A stretch of 64,000 nt of DNA from Puccinia triticina. Taxonomy: Eukaryota; Basidiomycota; Pucciniomycetes; Pucciniales; Pucciniaceae. Of this stretch, positions 12,208 through 23,110 are shown one piece after another. Position numbers and translations under genes: made by a program. The first letter of the stretch is position 1. Each line of letters opens with the position of its first letter. Location: NCBI RefSeq assembly GCF_026914185.1, contig NC_070558.1, forward strand, positions 1,302,001-1,366,000. The letters are read 5' to 3'. The notes under the pieces are model-generated. The model was given only the letters and a program-made list of their open reading frames with translations, had not been told where the DNA came from and did not search any database.

Positions 12208-12343
12208 AATTGAGTCCTGCGACTCAATGAATTAGGTTTAATCTGCCAAGTGTGTAAACTATTAATTGAGTCCCGCGACTCAATGAATTACAATTGGGTC
12301 CCGCGACTCAATGAATTACAATTGGGTCCCGCGACTCAATGAG
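12208..12343. repeat. four copies of a 20-bp palindrome
   Basis: ATTGAGTC-CYGC-GACTCAAT and close variants occur four times (about 12209, 12264, 12293 and 12321). The last three are spaced about 28 bp apart with linker GAATTACA. Each copy can form an eight-base-pair stem. No gene is adjacent and the function is unknown. Confidence 0.75.
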
Positions 12344-13363
12344 AAGATTTATGGCGTGCATGCTCAGTTGTGACTTAGAAGCGCTACCAGGTGCGCCAAC
12401 CACTTGTACATGTGTAATTATGTAATCAAACTGTGAAAATATTCCCCCAATTTTTCTGGTGTCCTGTAGTCACATAAGAGACTCAAGCTCACACAACCAT
12501 AATGGGACTAAGACCGCAATCTACAGCTATACTGTTGCTTGAAAGCCTGCAACTAAGGACCGCTAAGTGCTATAGCAAACTTGTTCGAGATATTGCAACT
12601 AGAATCACTGAATCACAAGTGCTCATCCTAGTAGGAAGCGCTCATCTTAGTAATTTATGTCAAGACAATGAGCCCCCGTCAGAGAAGAGCTCATCTTTGT
12701 GAATGAAGGTATGACAGGAAGATGAGCTCCCATAAAAGTCACGGACTAGTCCTAGAGACTTAGACATAAAAAGCACAAACTCTTTCTGCTAAGAAATAGG
12801 CCAGCATCTTCATCCACCCCGACTCCTGACACCGTACTATCTGTTCCTTGACTCTTACCTTGAAAAACCTATACCGTTTCAGAAGCCAGTATCAGATTGA
12901 AGTTCTAACCTTCACGACATTTCCCAGTGCGCGCCCTTTCAACGTGTTTCTTTTTGTTACTCTAAGGAAGAGTACTTGGGTATTACAAGTGAGTTCCCCT
13001 TTCCTTAATTATCTTTCGGAATCTTCCCAGATTCCAGGCGGGGTTATCCCAGCGAACCACACCTGTAACTCAGGCCCCCGCTGCTTCAGGCAATCCAAAA
13101 CACCCCTGCCCTGCAGGCCCTGAAATTCTAAACAGAGGGCACTTAAATACCCTTGACTTTTTACTAAGTCAAGCCCCTCCATAATAAAAATATATATAAA
13201 TTATTTTCTAAAGCTTCCACCGGTGATTAGTATCTACCAATCACCGTACCCTTTTCTACCTAACTATCCTCATAAATGATCTTTGCAGCCGGTGTAGCTA
13301 GAAGACAGTAGTCTTGGTATCGCCGCCGCTGACAGGAGGGGGGGCGGAGAAGTTGGTGTATCA
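12344..13363. other. unassigned intergenic DNA
   Basis: No domain-bearing reading frame. Short open frames at 12502-12702 and 12848-13123 have no recognisable similarity. The segment could be decayed LTR or leader sequence, but no TG...CA boundary with a target duplication was found. Confidence 0.35.
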
Positions 13364-13634
13364 TTATGGTGTTCAAAATTGAAAAAACTGTGAGTTTGGC
13401 TGGGAGATGTCATCATAATTTTATGTACATTGACATTTTCCCAGCCAAAATTTGCTTTATACTCTTATTTTAACAATTGAATGTGCAATTTTGAACACCA
13501 TAATAAAATCATAAACTGCAATTTTGGCTGGGAGGTGACACTTTAAATGTTATGCGCACTGGCATCTCCCAGCCAAAATTAGCTTTATGATTTTATGTAA
13601 AACAGTGACATATGCAACTTTGAACACCATGCAT
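13364..13634. repeat. double fold-back repeat
   Basis: The stretch begins ATGGTGTTCAAA and ends with the complement TTTGAACACCAT. It consists of two consecutive hairpins of about 135 bp. Each is bounded by GTGTTCAAA/TTTGAACAC-type arms or TTGGCTGGGA/TCCCAGCCAA inner arms. It has the size of a small non-autonomous inverted-repeat element. No transposase is present. Confidence 0.7.
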
Positions 13635-14262
13635 GAACCCCTCCTGAAACTTAGGAGACTGAGGGTTCCTTTTACTACCCTCAAACTATCCTTTATCCCA
13701 AACTACTTATTCCCTTCATTGACCAAACCACTCTATTGTCTAGTCTGATTGAGATCTGTCCCTTTAATCTCATGTGTTTGGCCTACCTGCCCTAGGTCTG
13801 GTAGCCAGGGCACCTTGCCCACAGTGGCACACACCCATGAAAATTTTGGGACGCACTCTGGCGGGCCCCAGACCCTGAGGCATAGGGAGATTTCTGGTGT
13901 GTATGTAATGGACTGTGTGTATCGACAGGATGTTGTAGTCCGATTGATGATTGATAGACAAGCCAAATCATGCGACAGTTCTATTTTTACAGTACATAAT
14001 ACAACCATGCACACAGTCTTTATTTTATTTCACTGGAAGTTATCTGAAGAATTCTCTAATCAATACATACAATCCTTGTTCTTCCTTCTTTCTTTCTTCT
14101 GATTCCTTTAGTGAGTCAATCTGTGATTTTATTTATGGATGGATAGCCGAAGAGTAGGAAAATGCTTTTGATGATGAATGGGTACATAACATAAAGATGC
14201 TCTATTTGGTGTGTCTGGCAGCAGGGAATCAGAGCAGGAGGGGTGTTGGATTTTTTTTTCTG

Positions 14263-15384
14263 TCAGGGGGTAGTAGTTGAATGAGAAGACTGTGAGATCC
14301 TGCTGGAGAAGACGCTGGGTTTGACGGCTGCAGCGCGGGCGGATTTGAGGTCAGAGACGGCCTTGAGGTTCTGTTTCTGGATGCGATCCTGGAAGGAGCT
14401 CGAGTAGAAGCGATGGGTAGGTTGAAGCTGGTGAGGAGAGGGGTCATGGCTGGGGATGATGAGGGAGGAGACTCGGAGGGGGGCGGGGGAGGCGCCCAAG
14501 TCGACTCGTCCGTTGGTGCCGACGGTCGTGAATTGGATCGCGCGTAGCTTGGACCAGGCTTCCTGGTCTAATCGGTCGTCGCCGGTGGGCTCGATGAATT
14601 TGCGGAACTTGGTCTTCTCCTTCTCCGACGGAAGTTCGGCCCGGTCGTCCGATCCGACCAGGGGAAGCACCCTCCAGAGTTGGACGAGGTATAAGCATAG
14701 ACTGACGCATCCGACGGCGCTGATAAAGATGCCGTTCTTGGTGAACAGGCCGTCGCGTTCCCACTGCTGCTTGAAAGTGTGCGATTGGCCCTGTTGGTTG
14801 TTGAACCAATGGTGATTCGAACCGTCGTCGTGGACACTCGAGTAGAAGCCGGCTCGAGCGGACTGGTGTCTGTTGATGAACTGTCTCCAGACCGATGAGA
14901 GGTTGAAGTGTGAGTCGGCATAGGCAGCCTGATTGGTCCAAGTGGTCGATGTGCTATTGTTCCGCCAGCTCCGATTGGGTGTTTGAGCTCGACTGTCGTT
15001 CCATCCTTCTTGGAAGCGGATGTACCTTTGTCTCCTGCTGGGCGAGCTCAGCAGTTCGTAGGCATCCCTGATCAACTTGAACCTCCTCGTGATTTCATCT
15101 TCCCGCAGAGCGCTCGACGGAGGATTGTTACTCTTTGAGGTAGCTACGTCGGGGTGGTAAACCTTGACGAGCTCGTAATAGCGCTCCTTGATTTGGCTGG
15201 TCGAGGCAGAGCGGGGAAGATGGAAGATCTCGAAGGGGCTGGGAGAGCGGGAACTGGGGAACTCGAAGGAGGTCGATGAGGAGGACGAAGAAGAGGCAGA
15301 GGCATAGGATGCTGCGAGCGGGTTTCGATTGGAGGATGGATTGGTAAGCGAGGGCCTGAGACGACGAAGTTTCTGGTTGATCAT
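14263..15384 (-). CDS. J-domain membrane protein, probably mitochondrial (JID1-like)
   Basis: Single-exon gene of 373 residues starting at the ATG at 15384-15382. Frames upstream of this ATG lack another ATG. The J domain spans about residues 49-112, with the HPD signature at 77-79 (VYHPDVA) and an RYYELVK helix before it. A hydrophobic stretch (GIFISAVGCVSLCLYLVQLW) in the middle third is one membrane span. The basic, Ser-rich N-terminus (QKLRRLRPSL, then a serine run) resembles a mitochondrial presequence. J proteins stimulate the ATPase of an Hsp70 partner, and a membrane-anchored mitochondrial one fits the yeast Jid1 type; the exact orthology is inference. It is transcribed divergently from the Rad60-like gene across about 600 bp. 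Confidence 0.82.
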   Translation of the reverse strand: MINQKLRRLRPSLTNPSSNRNPLAASYASASSSSSSSTSFEFPSSRSPSPFEIFHLPRSASTSQIKERYYELVKVYHPDVATSKSNNPPSSALREDEITRRFKLIRDAYELLSSPSRRQRYIRFQEGWNDSRAQTPNRSWRNNSTSTTWTNQAAYADSHFNLSSVWRQFINRHQSARAGFYSSVHDDGSNHHWFNNQQGQSHTFKQQWERDGLFTKNGIFISAVGCVSLCLYLVQLWRVLPLVGSDDRAELPSEKEKTKFRKFIEPTGDDRLDQEAWSKLRAIQFTTVGTNGRVDLGASPAPLRVSSLIIPSHDPSPHQLQPTHRFYSSSFQDRIQKQNLKAVSDLKSARAAAVKPSVFSSRISQSSHSTTTP

Positions 15385-15986
15385 GAGAGCTGAAGAAGTG
15401 AGTATGTGGTGCAGCTGCAAGTGGTTTTCTGAGTCGGTGAAGCTGAATGGCAATCGATGTTTGATGGGCGTCAAGTCGTTTACATAGCAGTCTGGGTCTC
15501 CTTGGTGGTCGTCAGCGATGTACTTGACTCTTGATCGTTGGTGCGCAAGCCCGGGGTTTTATTTTTCCGGAATAAACGAGGCTTCCGATCGGTGTGTCTG
15601 AATGGTGTCGATGAGTGTTGGCAGTGTTGTGTTGAGGGCCGAGGTGCGGATGAGAGTGGAGATATGTTGTATCGTTTCTTCGACGTCGAAGGTTGACAGG
15701 GGTCCATCTGCGCGCAGTCCAGGGGGCTTGGAAGCTGCCCTGCCGCAGCCAAGCCCCCTCCAATGCCGACACGCCAGCCACCGGCCGAATTGGTGCGCCG
15801 GATTGGCCCTCTGGAGATAGCTGCAGCAAGATTCCAGTGGCCATTGTGTGGGCTGTGTGTTTATGTAAGAACAAAAGGCTGTCCGCTTCTTGCCTAAACT
15901 GCCAGTTTCCGAAACCCAGAGCAAGATACATATTTTTCCACTGTGTGTAAGAGGGGAGAAGTTGGTTGCTGATTGGAAATACCGCC
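15385..15986. promoter_or_regulatory. shared intergenic region of two divergent genes
   Basis: About 600 bp lie between the ATGs of the J-domain gene (minus) and the Rad60-like gene (plus). Long open frames here on the minus strand are GC-rich antisense reads of the neighbour and have no domain. The plus-strand start has a strong context (ACCGCCATGG at 15981-15990). No TATA box is obvious. It probably serves as a bidirectional promoter. Confidence 0.45.
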
Positions 15987-18900
15987 ATGGCCAAAGGAAA
16001 GAGCAGTTAAGAACCTCCATCGCATCCCCTCTGCTCAGAACACCCACCCTCTGCTGAAAGTGGAACCTTCTTTTTTTTGGCAGGCCAACCAACAACGACC
16101 CAGCGGAGGACATCAACGAGACTCGCCCAGAAGAATGGCCCAAACTGCCAGCCCAGCGAACCCCTGCTAGCAGAACTGCCGGCAAAGAAGAAAACAAGCA
16201 AGACCCAGAGAGCCGCCCCACCCCAGAAAAAGGCCATCCCCAAGCACACAAACAGCCCCCCAGCACAGATGGATCCAGCCACACATCACCCGGACTCGAA
16301 CTGCCAGACCAGCCGAAACTGGGAACAGAGCGAGAGCGGCCCCCAGGGCGGAGATCCCCACTTGCTGGCGGCCACCACAAACGAAACGAACTCGCTCTCA
16401 GAAATCACCAACCAGCTAGAGACCAGCAACACGAACCAGGCCCCAGAAATCAACAATCATCAGAGCATGGCCACCAATTCTCACCATGGAAATAGTCATC
16501 TGCAGCAAGAGCGCCACCACCCAACAGAGCTTAACCCTGCGATGGACCTGACCAGCAATGCGCAAGTCGCTAATCAGCACCCAGCAGAAATCGCTGGCCA
16601 GAAAGATGTGCAAGCAAACGGTGTGCAGGGGCACGTAGCTGGAAGTGTCGATCAATCAGACCCCCACGGCCAATCAGTTTCAAACGGGATAGTCGATACC
16701 AATCGGACGGACACTCGGCCGGAGGATAATACCCACGCAGGTCCCAAGGAGACGCACATCGATCAACAAGTCAATACCAATAATGCCCCGGAAGCCGAGA
16801 CGACCCGCGCACCCTTCTCGCCCTCGCCCAGTCCGATCCCCCAACGGCGTGCCAAACGACCAGCCCCACGGCCATCATCACCCTCACCAGCGCTGCCAGC
16901 ACCCGCGACGCCGCCCCACAAGCGGGCCAACTTTTCACCCGAGTCCTCGGCCAGTCCGATCCCCGTCAGACGCTCCCTCACCCGCCGGCCGGCCTCCATC
17001 GTCCCTGGGCCCAGCCGACCGGCCTCCCGACCCGCCTCGCCACCCGACCATCACCCTAGCCAGTCCCCCTCCAAACGCTCCAGGCAGTCTTCCCGCTTGC
17101 CCTCCACTGCCCTCAACTCCCCCCACCTCCATCCCAAACCGGAGATCGGAGCCTCGCCATCTGCTTCTCAGGGCCACCCCTCTAGACCTCCCAGCCAAGA
17201 CAAACCCAAAACGGCTGCGAAACCTGCTTCCACCGCGCCTCCCCCTCCTAAACCGACTCGGAGACCTCAACGCCCAATCAAAAGAGTCTCTACCCAACCT
17301 GCGAACGATCCGAATCCGGAGGATGGTAAGCTTGGCCCTGCGAACACTCCTATTCCGGAAGATGTCAATTCTCATACATTACAATCGCTTTCAGATTTTT
17401 TCAACTTGTCGAACCGTAAACAGATCCACTTCGTCTCGAAAACGCTCGGCTTGAACACGGCTTCTCCAGCACCCAGCAGTGAGTTCGAAGTCAAAAACAA
17501 AACAGTTCATAGTTATATCGATCGACTCTAATCCCGTTTTTGGATAACAACCGGTCTTGTTTTGGTTTCAGATCCATCGACATCGAAATCGCCGACCCGG
17601 GCTAGCGTCGACCCACCGCAAAAGAACGTCAACCTCGTCGACCTCAGTGGCGACGAAAACTCGGACGAGGTCGATCCTGACAGCGACGATATGTCTGAAG
17701 AAGATAAAAAGGCTAAGAAGAATAATTCTTCGCGTGCCCTCCCCGATTGGACTAAAGCTCCCAAAATCCTTCCACTCGACAGGTATTTTTTTTCTTGGCT
17801 ACTCCTCTCGACTCAAGTTGTCAGACACCTTCGCGATGAATTTGTTAATTGAAGATGTTTTTTCCGAATTGGTAATGATAGCTCATCGGATGAAGAAATT
17901 GAAGGCTCAGGCCATCCGAACGGGAACGGAAAACAAGCGCAACATCGGTCTGGCCAGAAGCCAGGAAAAGGGGGGAAGCAGGCAGACACGAGTGTGCCGG
18001 AGCCCGCGAAATCGAGATCGCCCACACCGCCGCCGCAGCAGGACGAAGAGGCGATGCGAAAGGCGATGAAATCGCTGTACAAGACTCTCACCCATCAAGA
18101 CCACGTCTCATCGCTCCAGAAGCAGACCTTAGAGGCCGCCCGAAAGCTCGAAGAGGCCCGGTTGATCCAAACCTTGAACGGATTGGACGATCCGATGGTC
18201 CCCGCTACTTACACTACCGTCGTTGCGCGTAACCAGAACCGCCCCCAAGGCTCGAATCAGCCCGCTAATCGTAGCCTTGGTGCTATGATCACCCTGACTA
18301 TCAATATGGTGATGGACCCCCGGGTCGCTGCCAACGCAACTCAACAGGCCAAGGACCATTTCGAACGGCCGACCACTTTCAACATGCAATCGGTATGTGA
18401 TCGCGCTTTTTCTCCTTTTGTGTGATTCTAATTCTGCAGCCTATCCCCATCCCTCATGCCTCTCTCGGTCGATCACACGCACGCAGGGAGAAAAGTTCGA
18501 CGTCATCTATCAGAGGTTCCACGAGCTCACCGGCCTGCCCGCCCACCAATTGGTCGTCTCTTATGACCACATCAAACTCTCACCCTTCGTGACCCCCGAA
18601 TCGGTCAGGATATACGGAAATACGGCTCTAAGTCAGTGATCGATTTCGTTTTCTGGTCGCAGCAGACGCCATTTCTGACGATATTCTTACTGACGGTTAT
18701 AAACAAATCTCGTGTGGGGAATGGTTTTGTAGAAGTGTACGAGAGCAGCGCGTGGGAATATGTGACCTCTTTACGACGACAACGTGCTCATATACCCAGT
18801 CAACCAAACGAAGAGGAGCTCCTACGTGAGGAGTTGAAGAACCTGCCGCTGGTCAGCCAGGATGAACAAGGTTCGATCGAGGCGGCTGGAGTGAGCGGTG

Positions 18901-19190
18901 AGACGCAAGATGTGGAGATGGCCTCGCCGGAGCCGGCAGCGGCAGGCCTGCTCAACCTGACTGTCCGGACTAAGGACAAGAGCAGGGTCGAGCTCAGCGT
19001 CAAGCCCACCACTACCATCCGCTCCATCGTCAAAAACACCCTCATCGAACTCGATCATCCCCTCCAGTCTCAGCCCCCGGACCCCAAGAAATTCAAGATC
19101 CACTTCGACGGGCAGGACCTTCCCTTCTCTTCTACTGTCGCTGATCACGATCTTGAAGATGACGACGTAATCGACTTGTCCTTCCTATGA
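15987..19190 (+). CDS. rad60: Rad60/Esc2/NIP45-family protein with two SUMO-like domains
   Basis: Six exons: 15987-16005, 16084-17478, 17572-17782, 17882-18392, 18487-18631 and 18733-19190. They join in frame into 912 residues. The first exon is a 19-nt microexon carrying the ATG. The long second exon lacks a usable upstream ATG and follows a T9GGCAG acceptor, which is why this start was chosen. The N-terminal half is Pro/Ser/Arg-rich and disordered. A SUMO-interacting motif (VNLVDLSGDE) lies near residue 490. The first SUMO-like domain is about 675-775 (ITLTINMVMDP ... VVSYDHIKLSP) and the second about 835-912, ending in DLEDDDVIDLSFL, the hallmark C-terminus of the family. These nuclear proteins support SUMO-dependent genome stability and homologous recombination with Smc5/6. 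No lesion is visible, so it is probably functional. Confidence 0.88.
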
Positions 19191-19619
19191 GCTTTTCTTC
19201 CTTCTTTTCTTTTCTATACGGCAGTAAACCGGATCAACTTCTTTCTCTATCTCTCTTCATTCATATATCTAATCCATCTGCACATCGAAAACAAAACAAC
19301 AAAACGAGTGAATATAGATATGACTTGTGTATATACATCTGCCGTTGTACGCGCAAAGATTGCTTACCAGCTGTCCAATCATTTTTTTCTGCCAACAATA
19401 CACATTGTTTCTCGAGGGCGACATTGCTTGGCTGTAGCCTGTGAAGAAGCTGAAGAGACCTTGGCGAAGCCGTGAAGTAAGCCTCCGTCAGGCGTGAGGT
19501 CCCGGAGTCGAGTAAGCTGGGCACGTGTGGGATATGTACAGCAAAAGCGAAAAAGCTTGCGGGTGCGGGAGGCTGAAGATTGCCTTCTGCATATCAGCCA
19601 CACACCTGTACAGCTCCAC
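19191..19619. other. 3' flank of the Rad60-like gene
   Basis: T-rich 3' flank (CTTCCTTCTTTTCTTTTC) followed by unassigned sequence. No gene is seen. Confidence 0.4.
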
Positions 19620-19749
19620 TGGAGCACTTCCCGTCAATCTGGGAACGCCTTCCAGACCCAGATCTGAGCCAAATTTCGCAGGGAAATTTAGGCTTTGAGA
19701 CTCTGGGAGGCTCTCAGATTGCTCCCAGATTGTGACGGGAAGTCCTCCA
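19620..19749. mobile_element. 130-bp MITE
   Basis: Terminal inverted repeats of about 25 bp: the left end begins TGGAGCACTTCCCGTCAATC and the right end finishes GACGGGAAGTCCTCCA. A 3-bp ACT flanks both sides if the TIR starts at GGAG. The same GGGAAGTCCTCCA end occurs at 26740-26895 and near 52000-52035, so it is a dispersed family. There is no coding capacity. Confidence 0.65.
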
Positions 19750-21310
19750 CTTTACAGGATGTCACATCGCCTCCGGGCGCGAGCTTAACTAAAGCCACTC
19801 GTGGTGAGCGGGTCTGGGCGGCAGCCCAGCCTCACCAGAGAGGCTTATGAACTAAAACACAAAGCTCGCGTGTGCCAAGCGTGATATAGAGGCCACTCTT
19901 TCTCTCCTGGTTTCTAAGCCACTCATCAGAATTTTTTCTTTTTTTGTTTATCTGACAGCTTACCATCTTCTTCATTTTTCAGTATTTTTTTATTGCTGGA
20001 CTCTCACCCCTTCACATTTGAAACTTGACAACAAGAAGTAGTATGACTGCGCATGGTCCTTGCCCTATGGAGCGCAAGCCAAATCCAAGTTTGAAATCAT
20101 GAACTTCAATAATTTCTTTCCAGTAGAAACAATCAAGATTTTGCACTAAAAAAAATACTGAAAAATCCAGAACATGTAGAACTATGATGTATTAAAAACT
20201 AGAAAGATGATGTTGAGTGTTGAGAGTGTGGTGATGCAAATAAGGCTGCTCCCAGCCAAACCTTGGAATTGGCTCAGGCAAGAAAAGTTTTTTAGTATGC
20301 AAGGCCCTCCCTCTGGTTGGGGTCGCTTTGCAACCAGCCAAATGCTGCACGCCCGCACGGAGGCTGGGACTTGTGTTAAGGTTGCTCCGGGCAACTGGTT
20401 GAGCCTGAGTTGCGTGTCGGGCCGACTATTGGGTGGGGCAGATAGTCCTGGCAAAGTGGCCGATGGGGGTAAAATTGCACCAGGATTCCAATGGTGCATG
20501 TTGAATAATCGCCATAACTGAGTGACACTTCTGCAAAAGGCTCACAAAGATCTGACTAAGCAGAAAATACTTTCTGTCAATTGGCTCATCCGCTCATCAG
20601 TTGGATCCGTGAATCCATCCTTTGATTCACCTCAGTCGTTGCTCCTCCCCTTGCTTCTTCCTCACTCCTCTCCCTTTCCTTAAGAAAGTCTCTTCTGCCA
20701 ACATTTCACCTCCACACAATCTCCTCTGTCTTGACCTTGTTCAAGACCTGTCTTGACATCGCTCAAGACTCCTCATACGCTCTCGACCTCGCTTGGGAAC
20801 TTGTCCTCATCTCAGATTGGCTCCTTCTCCAATTTGGTGAGAATCAAACACCATCCTTGGTCATCATATCACTTCCCTTGGCTGATCTCTCTTCTTTTTA
20901 CATCTTATCTTTTCTGTTTAAGTGTTCTTGTTCACCCTTCTCACCACCCCCAAAAGGAAGGCAATGTGCACACATTGCCATGTTCAATAAATTGTTGATA
21001 CCAAGGTATATCACACAGCCAACCTAGGTATTACAGAATATCAACCTTGTTGTTCCAGAAGTTTTTTACAGAAGTTTAACCCTCTTACAGGAGTTTAATT
21101 CAGTTGTCACAGAAGTTAAACCCATGTAATAAAAAATTCAAGAAGAAATTTCAACTGATAATTTTAATGAAAATATTTTTTGGTGTGGTTTAAAACTCAT
21201 GCCCTGGAGTACCCTGTCATTGGTTTAAATTCCTTTGAAAGTGCATTATTGCCGCATATGTAGGAACCTATCTGCAGGGGTTATCATTCTGAAATCTCCA
21301 TTTAGTTGTT
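19750..21310. other. intergenic DNA with a dispersed repeat
   Basis: No gene found. Positions 20283-20395 match, in inverted orientation, positions 26910-27000 (shared CCCTCCCTCTGG and CTGGGACTTGTGTTAA blocks), so this is a dispersed repeat copy. A GGCAATGTGCACACATTGCC near-palindrome lies at about 20961-20980 and has a partner near 23495-23514. Confidence 0.45.
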
Positions 21311-21317
21311 GTATTTT

Positions 21318-21755
21318 ACAAGGGTGAAAGCGCTGCGCTTCAAAAAGCGCAGCGCAGCGTGAAGCGCAGCGGTTTTGGTGGCCGCTGCGCTGCGCTGAAA
21401 GTAGCGGCCCCGCCCGCTGCGCTACCGCTTTTTGGGTCTGGCAAGAAGCGGGGACCCGCTACTTTCAGCGGTAGCGCAGCGGAACCATCGCTGCGCTACC
21501 GCTTTTTGAGCTGGCCGCGTAGCGCTGCCCCGCTGCCAGTCAAAAAAGCGCAGCGCAGCGCAGAGCGCAGCTGTTTTGGTGGCCGCTGCGCGGCGCTGAA
21601 AGGAGCGGCCCCGCCCGCTGCGCTACCGCTTTTTGCGTTGGGGAAAAAGCGGGCCCCCGCTATTTTCAGCGGTAGCGCAGCGGGACTGGCGCTGCGCTAC
21701 CTCTTTTTGGGCTGACCGCGCAGCGGTTCCCCGCTGCGCTGCGCTAAAAGACCGC
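21318..21755. repeat. GC-rich GCAGCG palindromic tandem block
   Basis: Two head-to-tail copies of about 215 bp (from about 21325 and 21545) are made of GCGCTGCGC, GCGCAGCGCAGCG and TAGCGCAGCGG motifs in both orientations. The block is far more GC-rich than the AT-rich DNA on each side and could fold extensively. Open frames on both strands are repetitive and have no domain. It may be a fold-back element. Confidence 0.75.
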
Positions 21756-22029
21756 TTTTTTTTGTTTCAGCCTTGTATTTTAGCCAAATGGAGGTACAAT
21801 AAAAGATTTGAGAACACAGTTCATATATATCTGTGTAATAGTCTTCAATTTTCCTTGTATTGAACATAAAATTGTTAATCATATGTTTTCTCAAATCAGT
21901 TTCACTGCTTAGTTGTTGTTTTTCTATGATAAGTTCATTTTCTCTTTCAAATTGAATAAATAATTTTGTGTAAAAAATGGTTGAAACAGGCCAGGTGACT
22001 TTGGAAAATCGTCAGTCACATTAAAGATG

Positions 22030-23110
22030 GTGGAAGTTCAAAATCATTTGGGTGGAGGTTTCAGCGCTGCAACCCCTACCCAATCCCAGTAGGTATTAGC
22101 CTGTCCCATCCAGGAGGGTATGGGTCGCCAGACGCCTTGGCTACACTTCCGGGCGCGCTGCAACCCTGCAACATGTACCAGGGCTTAACGGGTATATCCT
22201 GTCCCTTCCCGGTGGGTTTGGGTCACAGGACAGCCCTAAAACGGCCGGGTACCCCGCGAGTTCCAGCCTAGGTGCACATCTACCCTAAAAGCAACTTTGG
22301 ACAATCGTCCAAATTCACCTGGCCTTGATTTGGCCTCCCTGACAAAGTACAAACTCCGTTTTGATTCAAAAGGAGGTATGACCTTCATTTGGACCTCCAT
22401 CAAATGGAGGTTGTACACCCATCAAATGGAGGTTGTACACCCATCAAATTAGGTTGTACACCCATTGGTTGGAAGTAAAACCATCTTTTCATCAGACATT
22501 GCATTCACATCCAATTTTTGACTACGCGCACGCCAAAAAGCGTAGACAGTTATGTACACCATTATTTTTTGGCGGGCAGGGACACATACACCCAGATACC
22601 CGGTCCTTGGTCCCGTACGCCTGCATAATTGGCGTACAGGACTGGGGACACCAATTCCCCAAAGTCCAGCTCTACGAGAGGAATACATACCTCTCGGCGA
22701 GATTTACTTTGACCAGCTCGCCGAGAGGAATACACACCTCTCAAAGAGATGGACTTTGAACAGCTCGCCGCGAGGAATACAAAACTCTTGGTGAGATGGA
22801 TTTGTACCAGCTCGCCGAGAAGAATACATCCCTCTTGGCGAGCTGGGCTTTGACCAGCTTGCCCAGAAGAATACCCTTAGCAATCTGGTTTACAAATTCA
22901 GCTCTCCAGGAGGTATGTATTCTTCCTGGCGAGCTGGTACAAATCCATTTTGCCTAGAGATATTTATTTCTCCCATCAAGCTGGAATTTGAACAGCTTGC
23001 CAGGGTCAATTGGCTGGGGTTTCTTGGTGTACTTCTCCCTGCACGCCAAAAAACAATTGAATACACACCTGTGTCTGCCTTTTTGGCATGCATGTAGTAA
23101 AAATTTGGTG
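22030..23110. repeat. minisatellite and hairpin cluster
   Basis: Two related parts. At 22660-22990 a roughly 50-bp unit repeats (AGCTCGCCGAGAGGAATACA(C/T)ACCTCTC variants) with inner inverted arms. At 22500-22640 and 23030-23110 there are GCACGCCAAAAA / TTTTTGGCGG hairpins. The sequence GACTACGCGCACGCCA recurs in near-identical form at about 33066, where an ACGCC/GGCGT array continues. No gene is seen. Confidence 0.6.

Noticed and set aside
15559..16380. 273-residue minus-strand frame over the Rad60-like 5' end
   Set aside because: It is antisense to the coding exons and the shared promoter, has no domain and depends on GC-rich codon shadowing.
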